Below are positions 47,490 to 59,388 of a DNA stretch of 64,000 nucleotides, piece by piece; within the stretch, counting starts at the first letter, position 1, and every line of letters begins with the position of its first letter. A program made the translations under genes and the position numbers. Location: NCBI GenBank assembly GCA_907165135.1, contig OU015568.1, forward strand, positions 3,232,501 to 3,296,500. The letters are read 5' to 3'. This DNA is from Oikopleura dioica. Lineage: Eukaryota; Chordata; Appendicularia; Copelata; Oikopleuridae. The notes beneath the pieces were generated by a model. That model did no database searches. It was not told the origin of the DNA and worked only from the letters and a program-made list of their open reading frames with translations.

Positions 47490-48258
47490 TTAGTTCTTCT
47501 TTGACTTCGTGTAGCGAGACTTGGACTTGTTGTAGAGCATGTATGGGAAGAGAAGGGATGGAATGGTCAGGATGAAGAAGATCAACCAGTCCTGAAAATT
47601 GATGGTCAAGAAGATTCTCTTAGTTTTACTCGTTGCTTCTGAATAAGAGCAAATATTCTTGTATATTGATGAACTTACAACTCCATGTGATGCATGATTT
47701 CGGAGGTATTCCGTTTCTGGAATGATGTTGGCAACTCCGTAGTCTGACGAGAAGGATCGAACAGTCTCTTCGCTTTCTAAAATACGTATTTTGAAGAATT
47801 GTCATGGCTTTGCTCCTTACCAGAAGGTCTGTAATTGAGAACAGCAGAGGTGATATTCTGTGCGCCGGCTTTGAGTGGCTTTACGACGATTTCGTGAACG
47901 ACGGAACTGTCTGGCTCGATCTTGCTCCAGCTTGTCTGAAATCAACGATGAAGATCATTTAAATAAGGAGAGGAAGTACCTTGACATCTCCACTAACAAC
48001 GGCCCAGTCCTTGGCGAAGTTTTCTTCGTTGAATTCAACCTAAAACGGGGTTTTAAACGATATTTGACGGTAGATGCTTACGTCAAGAGCAGCGGATTGA
48101 CCAATGTTGTAGATTTTGTAGGTAAAGGTCATATCAACATTTTCGGCGAGGATTTTGGTTTCTGTTTTCTTTGACACAAGAAGTCGTGCTTCAGTAGGAG
48201 CAGCTTGTTCTTCGGCAAGAGCGCTACCGATCAGGGCAAAAATTCCGAACAATTTCAT
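47490..48258 (-). CDS. SSR2: Translocon-associated protein beta subunit
   Basis: Five exons, 48258-48082, 48039-47980, 47935-47821, 47776-47679 and 47591-47490, give 183 residues. It has a signal peptide (MKLFGIFALIGSALAEEQ), a lumenal beta-sandwich domain with the family stretch ARLLVSKKTE...YNIGQSAALDVEF, and KPLKAGAQNITSAVLNY with an N-glycosylation site. A single membrane helix (DWLIFFILTIPSLLFPYML) and a basic KSKSRYTKSKKN tail with an ER-type KK signal follow. TRAP-beta is part of the TRAP complex at the Sec61 translocon of the ER. The match to human SSR2 is clear along the whole length. Confidence 0.92.
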
Positions 48259-48600
48259 ATTCTGAAAACAAGAAAAATAACATTTCCGAACAAATATGCG
48301 TGAAGAAGAATTTCAAGGCATAAAATGACGATAATTGTAAGTTTAAATCGAATTTTGTGACACTTAAATAATGAGTTAGTCGATTGTCTCTAAATCTTCA
48401 ATTTTCCTTCTCCAAAAGTCTCTCTAAAATGATTGACTCCGACTAAATCTTGAAATTTCCCCCTTATTGCGCGCTTGGTGCCACGTCTTTTCGCCATATC
48501 TGCCGCGCGATTATTGGTCGCGCTTGCGCGCGGGCGGCGCTATTTGCGCTAAACGCGCATCTCGCGCATTTCGCGCTGCACGCAAAAATTGATAAGGAAA
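48259..48600. promoter_or_regulatory. Bidirectional promoter region SSR2 / RRP8
   Basis: These 342 bp separate two divergent housekeeping start codons. The half next to RRP8 (48470-48590) is rich in CG dinucleotides, with repeated GCGCG, CGCGC and CGCGCAT words, unlike the AT-rich surroundings. This suggests a CpG-type shared promoter. No TATA box is seen. Confidence 0.45.
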
Positions 48601-49945
48601 ATGACGGAAGTCGTGGAAAAAGTTGAAGAGGGAAAAGTGGCGAAAAAGTCGAGAAAGAACAAATTCAAGAATCCGGGATGGCAGGAGAAGAAGATTTTGA
48701 AGGCAGAACAAGTGAAAGAGATCTTGGAACAGAAAGCGAAGAATAATGAAGAAAAGATCGGAAAGAAAAAGGAAATCTTACAGAAAAAGAAAAAGTCGAG
48801 AAGAGGCCAGAAGAAGGATAAGTTAAAGGTGAGCTCGTACGCGCTATTGAGTAGCTATTATTATAATTGTTATCAACAAGGTTTATTCCTTTTTATCGTT
48901 TTTACGGAGTCCTTATTTTTTATGAAATAATGAAATCTGACCATCATTATCTTAGATAATTTATCTATTCAGAAAAAGAACGATTCCTCAAAACCCCCAA
49001 AAACTCCTTCAAAGCCACAAAAAGTCGAAAAAGAAGACGAAGAATCGGACTCAGAAGAAATGGAAGTTTCTCCCTCAAACAATCCCTTCGCCGCGTTGGA
49101 AGACAACGAAGAAATACCAGAAATCAAGCCCGTTAACCCCGCATTGGCGCGAAGAAGAGCGTTGAAAGAAAAGCTCGAGACACAGTTGAAGGCGGCGGAA
49201 TTCCGATTTATCAACGAGCAATTGTACAGAAGCGACGATAAAAGTTGCAAAAAGATTTTGGCTGGAGATGCGGCGAAAATTTATCACGAAGGTAAGAATA
49301 TAAATCTGATTCTTCTGAAAATGTGTTCAACATTTCAGGTTTCGCAAAGCAGGTAGAAAAATGGCCGGTTAATCCAGTCGACTTAATCATCAGTTACATC
49401 GACAAAAAGCTCCCCCGAAACCACGTGATCGTCGACATGGGCTGCGGGGAAGCCAAATTATCTGCGTCACTCAAGCACAAGGTACACACTTATTCTCCTC
49501 CATGATTGCGAAATTTATCTGTAGGTTCACTCATTTGACCTGGTGAAACACAACGAGCGAGTCACAGCATGTGACGTTCGAAAAACGCCACTTGAAACAA
49601 ACGAAGCCGACTGTGTTGTTTTCTGCCTCGCCTTGATGGCAGAAAGAGTCGATGAATTTATTAAAGAAGCGAATAGAATAACGAAAACTGGCGGAAAATT
49701 GATCATTGCGGAGGTCAAATCAAGGTACAATTTTGATATCAAGCCCTCATTTATTTTCATTTTTCAGATTGGAGAATGAAAAGAAATTCAAGAAAGCCCT
49801 GGGGTCTTATGGCTACACGATGGTATCCGAAAATGACAGCAACACTCACTTCACACTTTTGGTTTTGAAGAAGTTCCGCGACATTGAGCCAAAAGCCAAA
49901 TTGCCTGCGTTGAACTTTCGTGCCTGTCAATACAAAAAGCGATAA
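48601..49945 (+). CDS. RRP8: Ribosomal RNA-processing protein 8 (28S m1A methyltransferase)
   Basis: Five exons, 48601-48828, 48973-49291, 49339-49481, 49525-49724 and 49768-49945, encode 355 residues. The N-terminal half is a Lys/Glu-rich nucleolar-type region. The methyltransferase domain begins at RFINEQLYRSDDKSC. It contains FAKQVEKWPVNPVD, the SAM motif VIVDMGCGEAKLSAS, the family block VHSFDLVKHNERVTACD, VVFCLALMAER and ITKTGGKLIIAEVKSR. It ends with NFRACQYKKR, as in human RRP8. The enzyme makes m1A in the large-subunit rRNA in the nucleolus. ATAD2 starts only 52 bp after the stop on the same strand, which suggests co-transcription. Confidence 0.93.
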
Positions 49946-49997
49946 ACACTCATTTTTTTTATCATTTTGCATTTTTAAGACATTCTGTCGAAATCAG
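49946..49997 (+). other. 52-bp intercistronic spacer, operon-like
   Basis: The spacer between the RRP8 stop and the ATAD2 ATG is pyrimidine-rich and contains acceptor-like TTTTTAAG (ending 49980) and AATCAG (ending 49997, touching the ATG). This is what an operon resolved by spliced-leader trans-splicing looks like. No separate promoter fits in the space. Confidence 0.55.
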
Positions 49998-52900
49998 ATG
50001 AAGACTCGTAGAACGGCCGATGCCGAGGGAGATACAGATGAGCATTCGGACCATCATGATGATCAGACAAATCGCCGGTCCAACTACAGATCTTACGGGT
50101 AAATACAGTCATTAATCTCGAGAGTCATTTTATTTACAAAAAAGTGGTCGAAGTTCCGGGCGAAGAGAGCGAGTAACTCGTTCCCAAGTCATTGTCATCA
50201 ATTTGTCCGGATCAGAATCAGACGATGGCGGTCTTGGATCCTTAGCTCCCAAAAGAGAACGTCGGCATCTGCCTATTCGCTCCGTTCGCTCTAGAATCAG
50301 AAACAGTCAGTCAAGGAATGGATTCAAAAAGCCTTTATTTGCTCTTGGTTTCGCATCTTTTTTACCTCAAAAATCAAAGGAAATCATCAATTGAAAAAAT
50401 CATAATTTTGAAAATTTCTCGTCTCTAGAATTGGTCCCAAAAACCTGTTGTCTTATCAAGATTTCCCAAGAAAGTTAAAAACGCGGCAAAATGCGCTTGA
50501 GAGACCGGAATTCCCTCGGCGTTTTGTCGGAATTGACAAACTCGATGAAAAATATGAACTTTCCAAGTGACCGACGAAATTCTTTTGAATCCAATGAAAG
50601 CGGCCACAGCCTGCGCTCGCACTCGAGCAGACGCCATTCGCCGGCATCAGGTTATCCGCTTCGAAGTCGGGAATCAAATAGACGAACAAATAGCGAAGTA
50701 AAGGAAGAATACGAGGAGTATAACGGTAAGTTAAGACCTTTTCGGGTGATGCATGGAATTTTACTCTGTTTTTTTTCAAATTTGCTTATGAATGTCGGTG
50801 TTTTTGCATGATAACAGTGAGAATATCTTCAGAAACTCCAGAAATCAGCCTTGCCAACAATTCCGCCCACGACGAAGAAGACGATGAAGAAGAAATCCGC
50901 CGACCGCCTTCTCGCTCTCGTAAATCCCGAGTACGGCCAGTTCGCCCATCCGGTCTTGCTCGCGAACTCAACAATTTGCAACAACTGGCCAAGGAAAACT
51001 ACGGCAGCGATTTTGGTGAACAAGAAATGAGTCTTCACGATCGTGTCAAAGCTAGAAGCCGACGATCGCAAAGTATGCGGGAAGAAAGGCGGCGACAGGA
51101 GGAAGAAGAGCAGAATGAGGAGCAAATGGATGATGATGACGAGAATGGCGATGAAGATGATGAGGAAGGCGAAGAAGAAGAAGACGAGGAAGAGGAAGAA
51201 GAAGAGGAGGAGCAGGATCAGGAAGAGCACGGATCGCGATACCCACGAAGAACGCGTCGACAAAGAATCGTCCCGGAGCGCTACGGTCAGCAAAGAAAGA
51301 ACATCACGATTACACGATCATCCACACGGTCAGGTTCAAGACGAGCGCCAGAGATATCGATTCGTCGCTCCTCAAGCGCCCCGAAGAAGAATCGACAAGC
51401 ACGATCGTATCAGTGGGACTTTAGAAAGAAAAAAGACCGAAAGGTATTTACTCTTGAGACTAGATGCTTATATCTTAACCTAGTAGGTAGTACATATGTA
51501 GTAGGTAACTAGTAGGTAATGTAGTACATTAAAGGCGCATGAATCGGACGATTCCTCGTCAAGCAGCGACGAAGAGCATTTCCAGAAAAAGAAACGTCGA
51601 GAAATGGAGCGTTCCCGCAATACCATGCTTCCCATGAATTTGAACATGAAGGATGCCAATCATCGTCATGGATTCCGCGATCGGGAGCGAATCGGAGCTT
51701 CTCTCGCAGATGTGGATCCGATGGATTTCGACAAGTCCATCACCTTCTCCAGTGTGGGTGGTCATCCAGACGCGATAAGGCAGTTGAAAGAAATGGTCGT
51801 CTTGCCGATGTTGTATCCAAACGTCTTTGAAAAGTTTTCCGTTCAGCCGCCTCGTGGAGTCTTATTCTACGGCCCGCCTGGAACTGGAAAGACATTGATG
51901 GCCCGTGCGCTGGCCAATGAATGCTCACAAGACGGCAAGAAAATGGCGTTTTTCATGCGAAAAGGAAGCGATGTTCTCTCGAAATGGGTCGGCGAATCGG
52001 AGCGTCAACTCCGCCTTCTCTTTGACCAAGCTTATCGCATGCGCCCCTCTATCATCTTTTTCGACGAAATCGACGGCTTAGCCCCTGTCCGCTCGAGCAA
52101 GCAAGACCACATCCATTCATCCATCGTTTCTACCCTCCTCGCGCTCATGGACGGTCTCGACAGCCGCGGAGAAGTAATCGTCATCGGTGCTACCAACAGA
52201 GTCGACGCCATCGACCCTGCTCTTCGACGACCAGGGCGGTTTGACAGAGAAATTCTATTTCCCTTGCCAAGTGCTGAAGCAAGAATGCAAATTTTGAAAA
52301 TTCACGCGAAAAAGTGGGAAGCAAAACCAGAAGATAGCTTTTTCCGCCGCCTTTCGTTGAAAACCACGGGCTACTGCGGTGCTGATCTAAAGGCTCTCTT
52401 CACCGATGCTGTTTTGAACGCGCTTCGACGAACCTACCCAGCTGTTTATCGAACAACCCAGAAAATTGACGTCAACTTGGGAAACATCACCCCAGCAGAA
52501 GAAGACTTTGAAAACGCGATGAAGACGATTGTTCCATCAAGTGTTCGCTCTGATTCTTCCGCAGCTGTGCCCCTTGACGCTCATTGCAAGCCTCTTTTGA
52601 TCGGAAAGTTCAACGAGCTCTTGGAACACGTGGGCAATCTTTGGCCGCATGTCAAGCTCAAGAATTCCAGCTCGAATCGAACCGATAGAACTATTTTTGA
52701 CCAGCCATCAAGCTCGAAAGACGAGTTTCTCATTTTCGAACCTCGTTTACTTATAAAAGGGATGCCCGACAACGGACAAAATCTCCTTGCCCAAGCCCTG
52801 CTCGACTCGATGGACAGTTTCAAGATCATCAAGGTCACTCTCCCCGCCCTTTTTGCTTGCTCGACCAGAACTGTGGAAGATACCCTTGCTGAGATGCTGC

Positions 52901-55657
52901 GAGAAGCGTCCCGTGCTGGAAAAGCAGTTTTGTACATTCCAGATATTGACAGTTTGTGGCGCGCGTTGTCCGAGGTCTGCCGGGGCATACTCATTTCGAT
53001 GATCAAATCTATGCCTTACAGCCAACCAACTTATTTAATTTTTACATCGTCGGCAAACCCAAGCAGCATGAAAGATGATACTCCTAGTGAAATCACAGGT
53101 ATTCGAGAGAGTTTTTAGCGATTTCAAAAACAAGCTACTCCCTAACCCATTTTAGACCTCTTAAAAAGTCCAGACAATACCTACACCGCCGCGCTTCCAT
53201 CCTCCACTGAACTTACCAACTTCTTCGCCAAAATCAAAGACAGCTGCCTCATTGCTCCAAAGTCATTCGCCGCCGAAGCCCAAAACATACTAAAACCATC
53301 ATTTTACGTTGAAGTAAAAAAAGACGAAAAAGTCCTGACTCAGGAAGAAGTCGACAAAGTCGAGCAAAAAGAAGAAAGTACGATGCGAACTTTGCGCATT
53401 TTCTTGCGAAATTGCGTGACCATGCTTGCTAAGGACAGTCCTAGGGTCGGACTCCTTTCCTTTATTTTTTCCTTACTAAGGGTCCTTTTTCCTTAATTCC
53501 TTTATTTTTTCCTTACCCTTTTTCGGATTTTGAAGAAATAAAACCCTTTCCTTAATTCCTTTCTCAGTTTTCAGTGACCCTTAGTAAGGACCCTTAATCC
53601 TTAGTGATTTTTCCTTTTTTCCTTCCCTTACTAAGGGTTCGAGAAAGGATTTTTTCTGTCAACCTACGCACTTGAAAACCGATTCTTACGAAAAACCTTT
53701 TTAAAACCCTTAGTAAGGAAAGGGATTAAGGAAAAATTGCTAAGGAATCACAAAAAAATGACTTTTCCTTTTTTAAATCCTTACTAAGGAAAAAACCCTT
53801 TCCTTTATCCTTTGTCAGGTTTCAGAAAAGTCCTTAATCCTTTCCTTAGTCCTTTTTTGATTTTCCGCAATTTCGAAACCCTTACCCTTAGCGACTAAGG
53901 AATCCTTAGTAAAGGGTCCGACCCTAGGGACAGTCGTTTCAAAGAATTTGTCGGTAAGTTTTTCAAATCAAGTAAAGCCATGAAAACTGCCATAACGTTA
54001 CATAATTTCTGTAACACTCAATCTTCCAGACCCTGTCGACCCGGACGAGTTACCCGACTACCATGAAGTCATCAAGAACCCAATGGACCTGACAACGATG
54101 ATGTGCAAAATCGACGCGCACGAATACCAAACGGTCAAGGAGTTCCTATCGGATGTAAAGCTCATGTGCGCGAACGCACTTGAATACAATCCGATTACCT
54201 ATCAAGAGGAACGGATGATTCGCCACCGAGCGTGCCTGGCAGTCGGTATGTTTTTTTACTTGTTGAAATGATTTTTACATGGATCTTTAGATGTTGCACA
54301 TGAATATGTTGAGACCGAGCTTGATCCTGAGTTTGAGACTGTTTGCGAGCAGATCAAAGTCGCCAGAGCGCTCAGAGGAAGTGAAAAGTAAGTGAAAACA
54401 TCGACAAGCCACATGCAATTTCGCAAGAAGTTCTTGCTTCTTGTTCTTTTTCTTTATTCCGATCCCAATTTATAGGAAGAAATTCGCTCCAGACTACGTA
54501 GAAATCCCGAAAACGACGCCGGAAGAGCTTGCCGAGCAGCAGAATGAAATAAAAAACCGCGAAATCAAAAACGAGTTCGAAGATGGAGAAGAGATCTGGT
54601 GCCTTCATTCTGATGACAACAAGTTCTACATTGGCCGGCTGAATAGGACCAATCATGAAATGCATCCAGACGCGCCATTTTATGTTCATTATGTTGTCGA
54701 CATAACAAAGGTTTGCCTCCGTTACCTGTTAATGCCTGCTAAGTGATTTAACTATTAAGCGATATACTGTCTGGGCCCCCGCCTCTAGAATTCGCTACCG
54801 TCTCACCACAGACAACATCACAGACGTAAGCAAACTTCTGACAATTTTCGTCAGCATCAAGCTCATTTTAGAACGTAAAACTGACGATTTCAAAGCGAAA
54901 ACGAAAGCGAAAGTCGAACTGGGCGTCTGGAATCATTAAGCGCCGCTCCACCCGTAGATCTATGGTCGAGAACGATGAAATGATCGATGCGGATGAAACG
55001 ACGAGGGAGTTCGATGAGGAGACAAGGCAGAGCATGTTCGATAATTGCGAGAACTCGAATGACTCCAACAAAGGTAATTTCAATTTTGGGGATTCTTTCG
55101 AGGAGACTCTCAATTTTTCTTTAGAGAACGTTCCAGTTGCGCCAGTCGCAACCACTGCTCTCGAAGAAAAGCAACCGACTGTATCGTTTATGTCCACCCG
55201 TCGATCTTTCGAGCAATCCAAAATGGATGTCGACACACCGTCCACCACCAAAACAGCCACCAACCTTGACGCTTCCCAAAAACAAGCAACTCCCGAAAAA
55301 GCTGCTGAATCTTCCCCTGCTCCGTCAAAAAAAGTCAATCTGGAAGATATCTGGTCTGCTGAAGAACTCGCCTTGATCCGCTCCGAGGCTGAGAAGCAGC
55401 CAAAACCGGTTGAAATCGACGAGCACGCCCTAGAAAAGATCTTCCAAATGGCGGTCGATGTATCTTCAGGAAAAGTAGTCAAGGACGTGATGCGTGTGGG
55501 AGCGGCGCTGAATACTGTTATTTACAGATACAAGTGAGTATTTTATGAACAAAACGCTGGTCGGCTTTGAAAATTGGTAAAAACTCTTTTTAGGGACCAA
55601 TCGGACCGCCGAAAATTGCCAGAAGATCTCCAGCAAGTCCTCAAGATTCACAGCTAA
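49998..55657 (+). CDS. ATAD2: ATAD2-type AAA+ bromodomain protein
   Basis: This multi-exon gene carries a basic N-terminus and a long acidic run (about 51090-51230, nearly all Glu/Asp). The AAA+ core is in exon 51535-53098: SSVGGHPDAIRQLKEMVVLP, Walker A GPPGTGKT, SKWVGESERQLRLLFDQAY, Walker B IIFFDEIDGLAPV and GATNRVDAIDPALRRPGRFD. A second, degenerate AAA half follows. The bromodomain spans the element-containing exon 53156-53953 and exon 54030 onward: RIFLRN, VDPVDPDELPDY, NPMDLTTMMCKI, and NALEYNP with the acetyl-lysine-binding Asn. The C-terminal helical block (VEIDEHALEKIFQMAVD) matches human ATAD2. It is a chromatin factor reading acetylated histones. Splicing near 50310-50500 is unresolved. 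A 487-bp element at 53441-53927 interrupts the coding sequence and must be spliced out for the bromodomain to be made. Confidence 0.92.
53433..53935. mobile_element. Inverted-repeat element with 8-bp duplication inside ATAD2
   Basis: The element proper is 53441-53927 (487 bp). Its ends are inverted repeats CTAGGGTCGGAC (left) and GTCCGACCCTAG (right), extending a few imperfect bases further. The 8-bp target duplication GGACAGTC flanks both sides (53433-53440, 53928-53935). The interior consists of many copies of CCTTACTAAGGGT-type words and their complements, with T-rich and A-rich linkers. It has no coding capacity, as expected of a MITE. Eight-base duplications point to a hAT-like origin. 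It falls between the codons of AKDS and RFKEF, two halves of an ancestral conserved exon. Confidence 0.85.
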
Positions 55658-56790
55658 CTAGATTTACAGCCCTTCAGAAACAGAGTGCAACAATTGTTAC
55701 ATGTAACTGTATCTAACCAATCACTAGAATTTCACAGAAACTGATACAATCACTGGTATAATCAAAAAACTCATTTTATCTTCACTGCCATTTAATAAAT
55801 GAAAGATATTCACAAAAAAACCTTTCTTCGTCATTTTTTGATTCGGGGCTCTTTAGCCCCATTTAGTGGTAAAAGTATATTTTTTTCTTTGTATCGATCG
55901 ATCTAAAGATGATTCATCCTCTCAGTGCTCAACTTTATTGACTTTCTTTTTTGAGAAACTTTTAAAAAAGAATTTTTAACGGAAAATAAAACTTAAACGG
56001 TAAGATGATCTTATAATAAGCTTAGAATTTCATGACCAATGCTCCCCGATAATTTGCCTTCTGGCGGCTCCGATTCTGAGCTAATAATGAGCTCGACGGT
56101 TTTTACTGAAGTTTTACTACTTTCACCTTTTTCATGATAGGTCACACTTTCTAGAGACGTCTAAGAGGATCCGTTTCATAAATAATAGAAAAGTAAGTCT
56201 GATCAATAGTTTAATCGAAGGATTGGCAAAAGGACAAGTAGGCAGTAGCGTAAGAAATCCTTTGATCTTTATTATCTTTAAATACGCTGAATTGAATATA
56301 AAAGAACATGGAACAAAAAGAAAGCTCGTCATTTTCTTCCTAGTTAAAATGTTTTGTGTTCTTTTTCAATTTTAAAAAAGAGGTACATCTACGTCATTCG
56401 GCCATTCAGTTAGATTGAAAAATTCCTCCGAGAAATTTCCATTAAAACCGAGACTACTTTTTTATTTATTGGGCCGATAGTATTCGAATTATTTCGAAAA
56501 GAATATCTTGTTCATATAATATATACCTTTGAAGTCGTTTTTTATCAAAGGCCATATTTGAAAGATAACTCCAGTGTGACAGTTGGGGTGTATCTTGAAA
56601 GGGAAATTGGAAAAGTTGTAAAACAAACATTGTCCTCTCCTGTCTCTGGGAGCGCCCTTAGCCCGTTTTAGGCTGAATTTTATCAACCGTCGCATTTTTT
56701 TTAGTTTCGTCAAATCTGAATCTATAAAAAGCAACAACGAAGCCGAGCAATACGAAAATAGAAAGAGATTTTTTCTTACCGTTTTGAGAG
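55658..56790. other. Intergenic, no gene seen
   Basis: Frames on either strand here (56132-56332 minus, 56489-56926 minus) are low-complexity Phe/Leu-rich shadows or overlap the next gene. No RNA gene or repeat was recognised in these 1.1 kb. Confidence 0.4.
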
Positions 56791-58434
56791 ATGGAGAAAA
56801 CAGAGCCAGGCTCATCATCGAGGGAAGAAGGAGATTTGGAGAGACAGAGTTTGACTGGAAAAGAAAACAACAAAGAAGAAAGGAAGGAAAATTCTTGCTC
56901 GAAGAAGAAAATCGCGGGATTAACACTTCTGATTTGGGTTACAAGAAAATCTCAAATACTGATACAAAAATTATTTTTCTAAGCGTTTTGAAATAGTGAT
57001 ATGTTTTATTCTCAGAATCAAAAAATAATAGGGCAGAACGATCATGGCAGCTGATAGGTTTCTGACGCAATCTGATTTTAGACTTTGCAACACTTGAGAT
57101 TTCGAAACTTGATTAAAAATAATGAAGTTTTTATATGACTCCTTCTATTTTATTAAGAAGACTGCCTAGCAAGATCGGTTTATGAGAATTTTGAGATTTA
57201 CGAAACTCGCTTTTTATTGAAGAAAAACCAGCTTTCGCTATAAATAGTCGATTTTTCGAAATTCGCGTAAATTGAGCTAACGCTTCGTGACTTTAAATGA
57301 TGATATATCGATCCAGTTATGCGGTTTTTAATTTTCCCCGCGGTTATTAAACCAAGTCCATTTTTCAATTTTATCTTCTAACCCCAAGCCCAGTCCATTG
57401 CCGCTATAACCTGCCTCTACGTCGGTGGCAATTACCTCCTCTCCGAGTCAGCAGCAGAGTCTACTGCAAATACAGTACCAAGAACTCCTCAAAAAACGCC
57501 CTTTTTGGAAGTAGAAGTTAAAATGGAAGAAGTTGCGCCGCCAGATTTTAGAGAATTTGGGAACCAAGTTATTGTAAGTTAAATTTTTCAAATGTTATCT
57601 TGACCATGATTTTTATACAAAATACAGATCCTGATAAGTAACTGCTTATTCTTCAGGGTAAATGGAAGCTATTCAATTCTACCGAACCTATTCCGTATTA
57701 TGTTGCGCTTGGAATGGATAAATTTATGGCGAATATCGTCACAAAATTAGACTCAGTCATGAAGATCGAGTTAACTAGCGAAGGTTTTGTTCAAACCAGC
57801 ACAGGTATAAACCTATAATAAAATAAAACTTACTCTATTTGCTTTAGTGACGGGGCTTGCTGGCGCTTTTCTACCGGCAAGTATGAAAACTCATGTTGTC
57901 AAGCCGATCTTTGGCGGAAAAGTCGAAAATGTCTACAATGGGATTTCAAAGGACGAGGAGGACTGGCTTGCTACTGCGTTTCCCGATCGCTGGGAGATTT
58001 TTATTACTCATCATGGTACGCAAATAGAATTGGGAAAGAAAGAATGATGATTTTTAGATGTGAAGAACGAGAATCAAGAGAGTATGACGGAGCATATGAC
58101 CATGAGAGTAAGTAGCTAGAGTGAGAACAGGTGAAAATGTAGAAGACGCGTGCGGCTTCGAGGAAACTTCGCAGAAAATCCGCGCTCCGTGCGACCTCTC
58201 AACTTGAGGCTTTAGACTTAAGATACTGAAGTTTCTCGAGTCTCGAGAGAACTCGATTTTTACTTGCTTTCTTAGCTTCACCTTTTTTAATACAGTACCG
58301 ATAGCCGTCTCTTTCAGATTTCGACGGTAATGGACGAAAAGTCGAAGAAAGAAGTCCGCCAGCTGAGCATTCACCGTCTCTTGAACGACGCTCCTTCAAC
58401 CGAATGTACTTGGTTTCTCCGCCCTACCAAATAG
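56791..58434 (+). CDS. Membrane-anchored fatty-acid-binding-like protein
   Basis: Six exons, 56791-56937, 57394-57573, 57657-57804, 57848-58015, 58058-58107 and 58318-58434, give 269 residues. The first 38 residues are charged. A signal-anchor helix follows (KKKIAGLTLLIW joined to SIAAITCLYVGGNYLL), split by the 456-nt first intron. After a linker of about 45 residues comes a lipocalin-type calycin domain resembling fatty-acid-binding proteins: GKWKLFNSTEPIPYYVALG, VTKLDSVMKIELTSEGFV, DRWEIFITHHD, and a last strand ECTWFLRPTK. The FABP G-x-W-K-L...Y..A-L-G start is good; the later strands are diverged, and the final R-x-Y lipid-binding motif is not clear. A type II orientation would place the ligand domain outside the cell or in the lumen, unlike ordinary cytosolic FABPs. 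Confidence 0.65.
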
Positions 58435-58962
58435 AAAGATGAAGAGCCTCTGAGATAATTTTACCTGCAGCCCTTTTTTACCACTTTCCGAATTTCAAAT
58501 GCCAAAAGCCGATAGATATTTTTCAATTTTTCCAGAGCTGAAAAAAGAGCAGTCATATTCTTAGAAAAATCGCAGTACTACAGTAAAATTACAGAAAAAA
58601 GTGTGTTACCTGCCTGAATCCTGAAATTCTTTTCCCCAGTTCAATAATAAAATATTATTCAGTACTTTTGATTGTTTTCATTCTTTGGAAAGTTCAGAAT
58701 GCCTGAAAAAGAACGACTTCTTGAGACGATTAATACGGAGGATAACGATCCTACTTGTTACGGTTCAAATTAGAAAATACATTCATGAATAAAAACAGAG
58801 TCCCCGCCCCTCCAAGTTAAGGTCGTTTAGGGGGGGTTTACTAGTTAATAATGCGATAGGTGAACTCTCATCCCTTTAATTTCCATCTATTTTGAGAATT
58901 AGGCCTAACCTAGCACTGCCCATTTCGTAGCTTTTGAATTGTGTTTCTGAACCGGATTGAAG

Positions 58963-59266
58963 CGTAACTTTCATCCTCCACGGAGAAGACGATACCCTCG
59001 GTAACTCCTTGCGCTACGTCATATCCACCTACAAGGAAGTCGAAGCTTGCCACTACACGCGTCCTCACCCGACTGAGGACAAGATTCACTTCAGAATTCA
59101 GACTTACGACGATGTTCCCGGTAAGATTTCATTGACTTTCAAGATGTAAACTGAAGTTCTAGCGCTGATGATGTTGCGACGAGGCTTTGAAGACTTGAAG
59201 CACTATGCAGAGACGATCCACGACAAGTTTGAGGAAGCAGAAAGAGCTTATGGCATTCAGAGTTGA
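58963..59266 (+). CDS. POLR1D: RNA polymerase I/III subunit RPAC2 (first exon unresolved)
   Basis: Two exons are certain: 58963-59120 and 59163-59266. They read VTFILHGEDDTLGNSLRYVI, EACHYTRPHPTEDKIHFRIQ, then ALMMLRRGFEDLKHYAETIHD and a short C-terminus. This is the Rpb11/RPC19-type fold with the LHxEDxTLGN signature and the HP(S/T)E...RIQT motif of human POLR1D. The subunit is shared by RNA polymerases I and III and pairs with RPAC1 in the nucleus. A plausible first exon starts at ATG 58699 (MPEKERLLETINTEDN), but no GT-AG junction keeps the frame. A non-canonical donor such as the GA at about 58733 would. Confidence 0.85.
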
Positions 59267-59388
59267 AAAGAACGAAAAGAAGGAATTGATTGATTTCTTA
59301 CTGCCCCGAGTGTGAACTGTACAGATGGAAAAAGAATGAATTTGCCTCTGCAGAAAGAAGCTTGTGTTTCAACCATACTTTTCTAAGA

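Noticed and set aside
50829-51293. Minus-strand frame of 154 residues rich in Phe and Leu
   Set aside because: It is the complement of the ATAD2 acidic Glu/Asp run.
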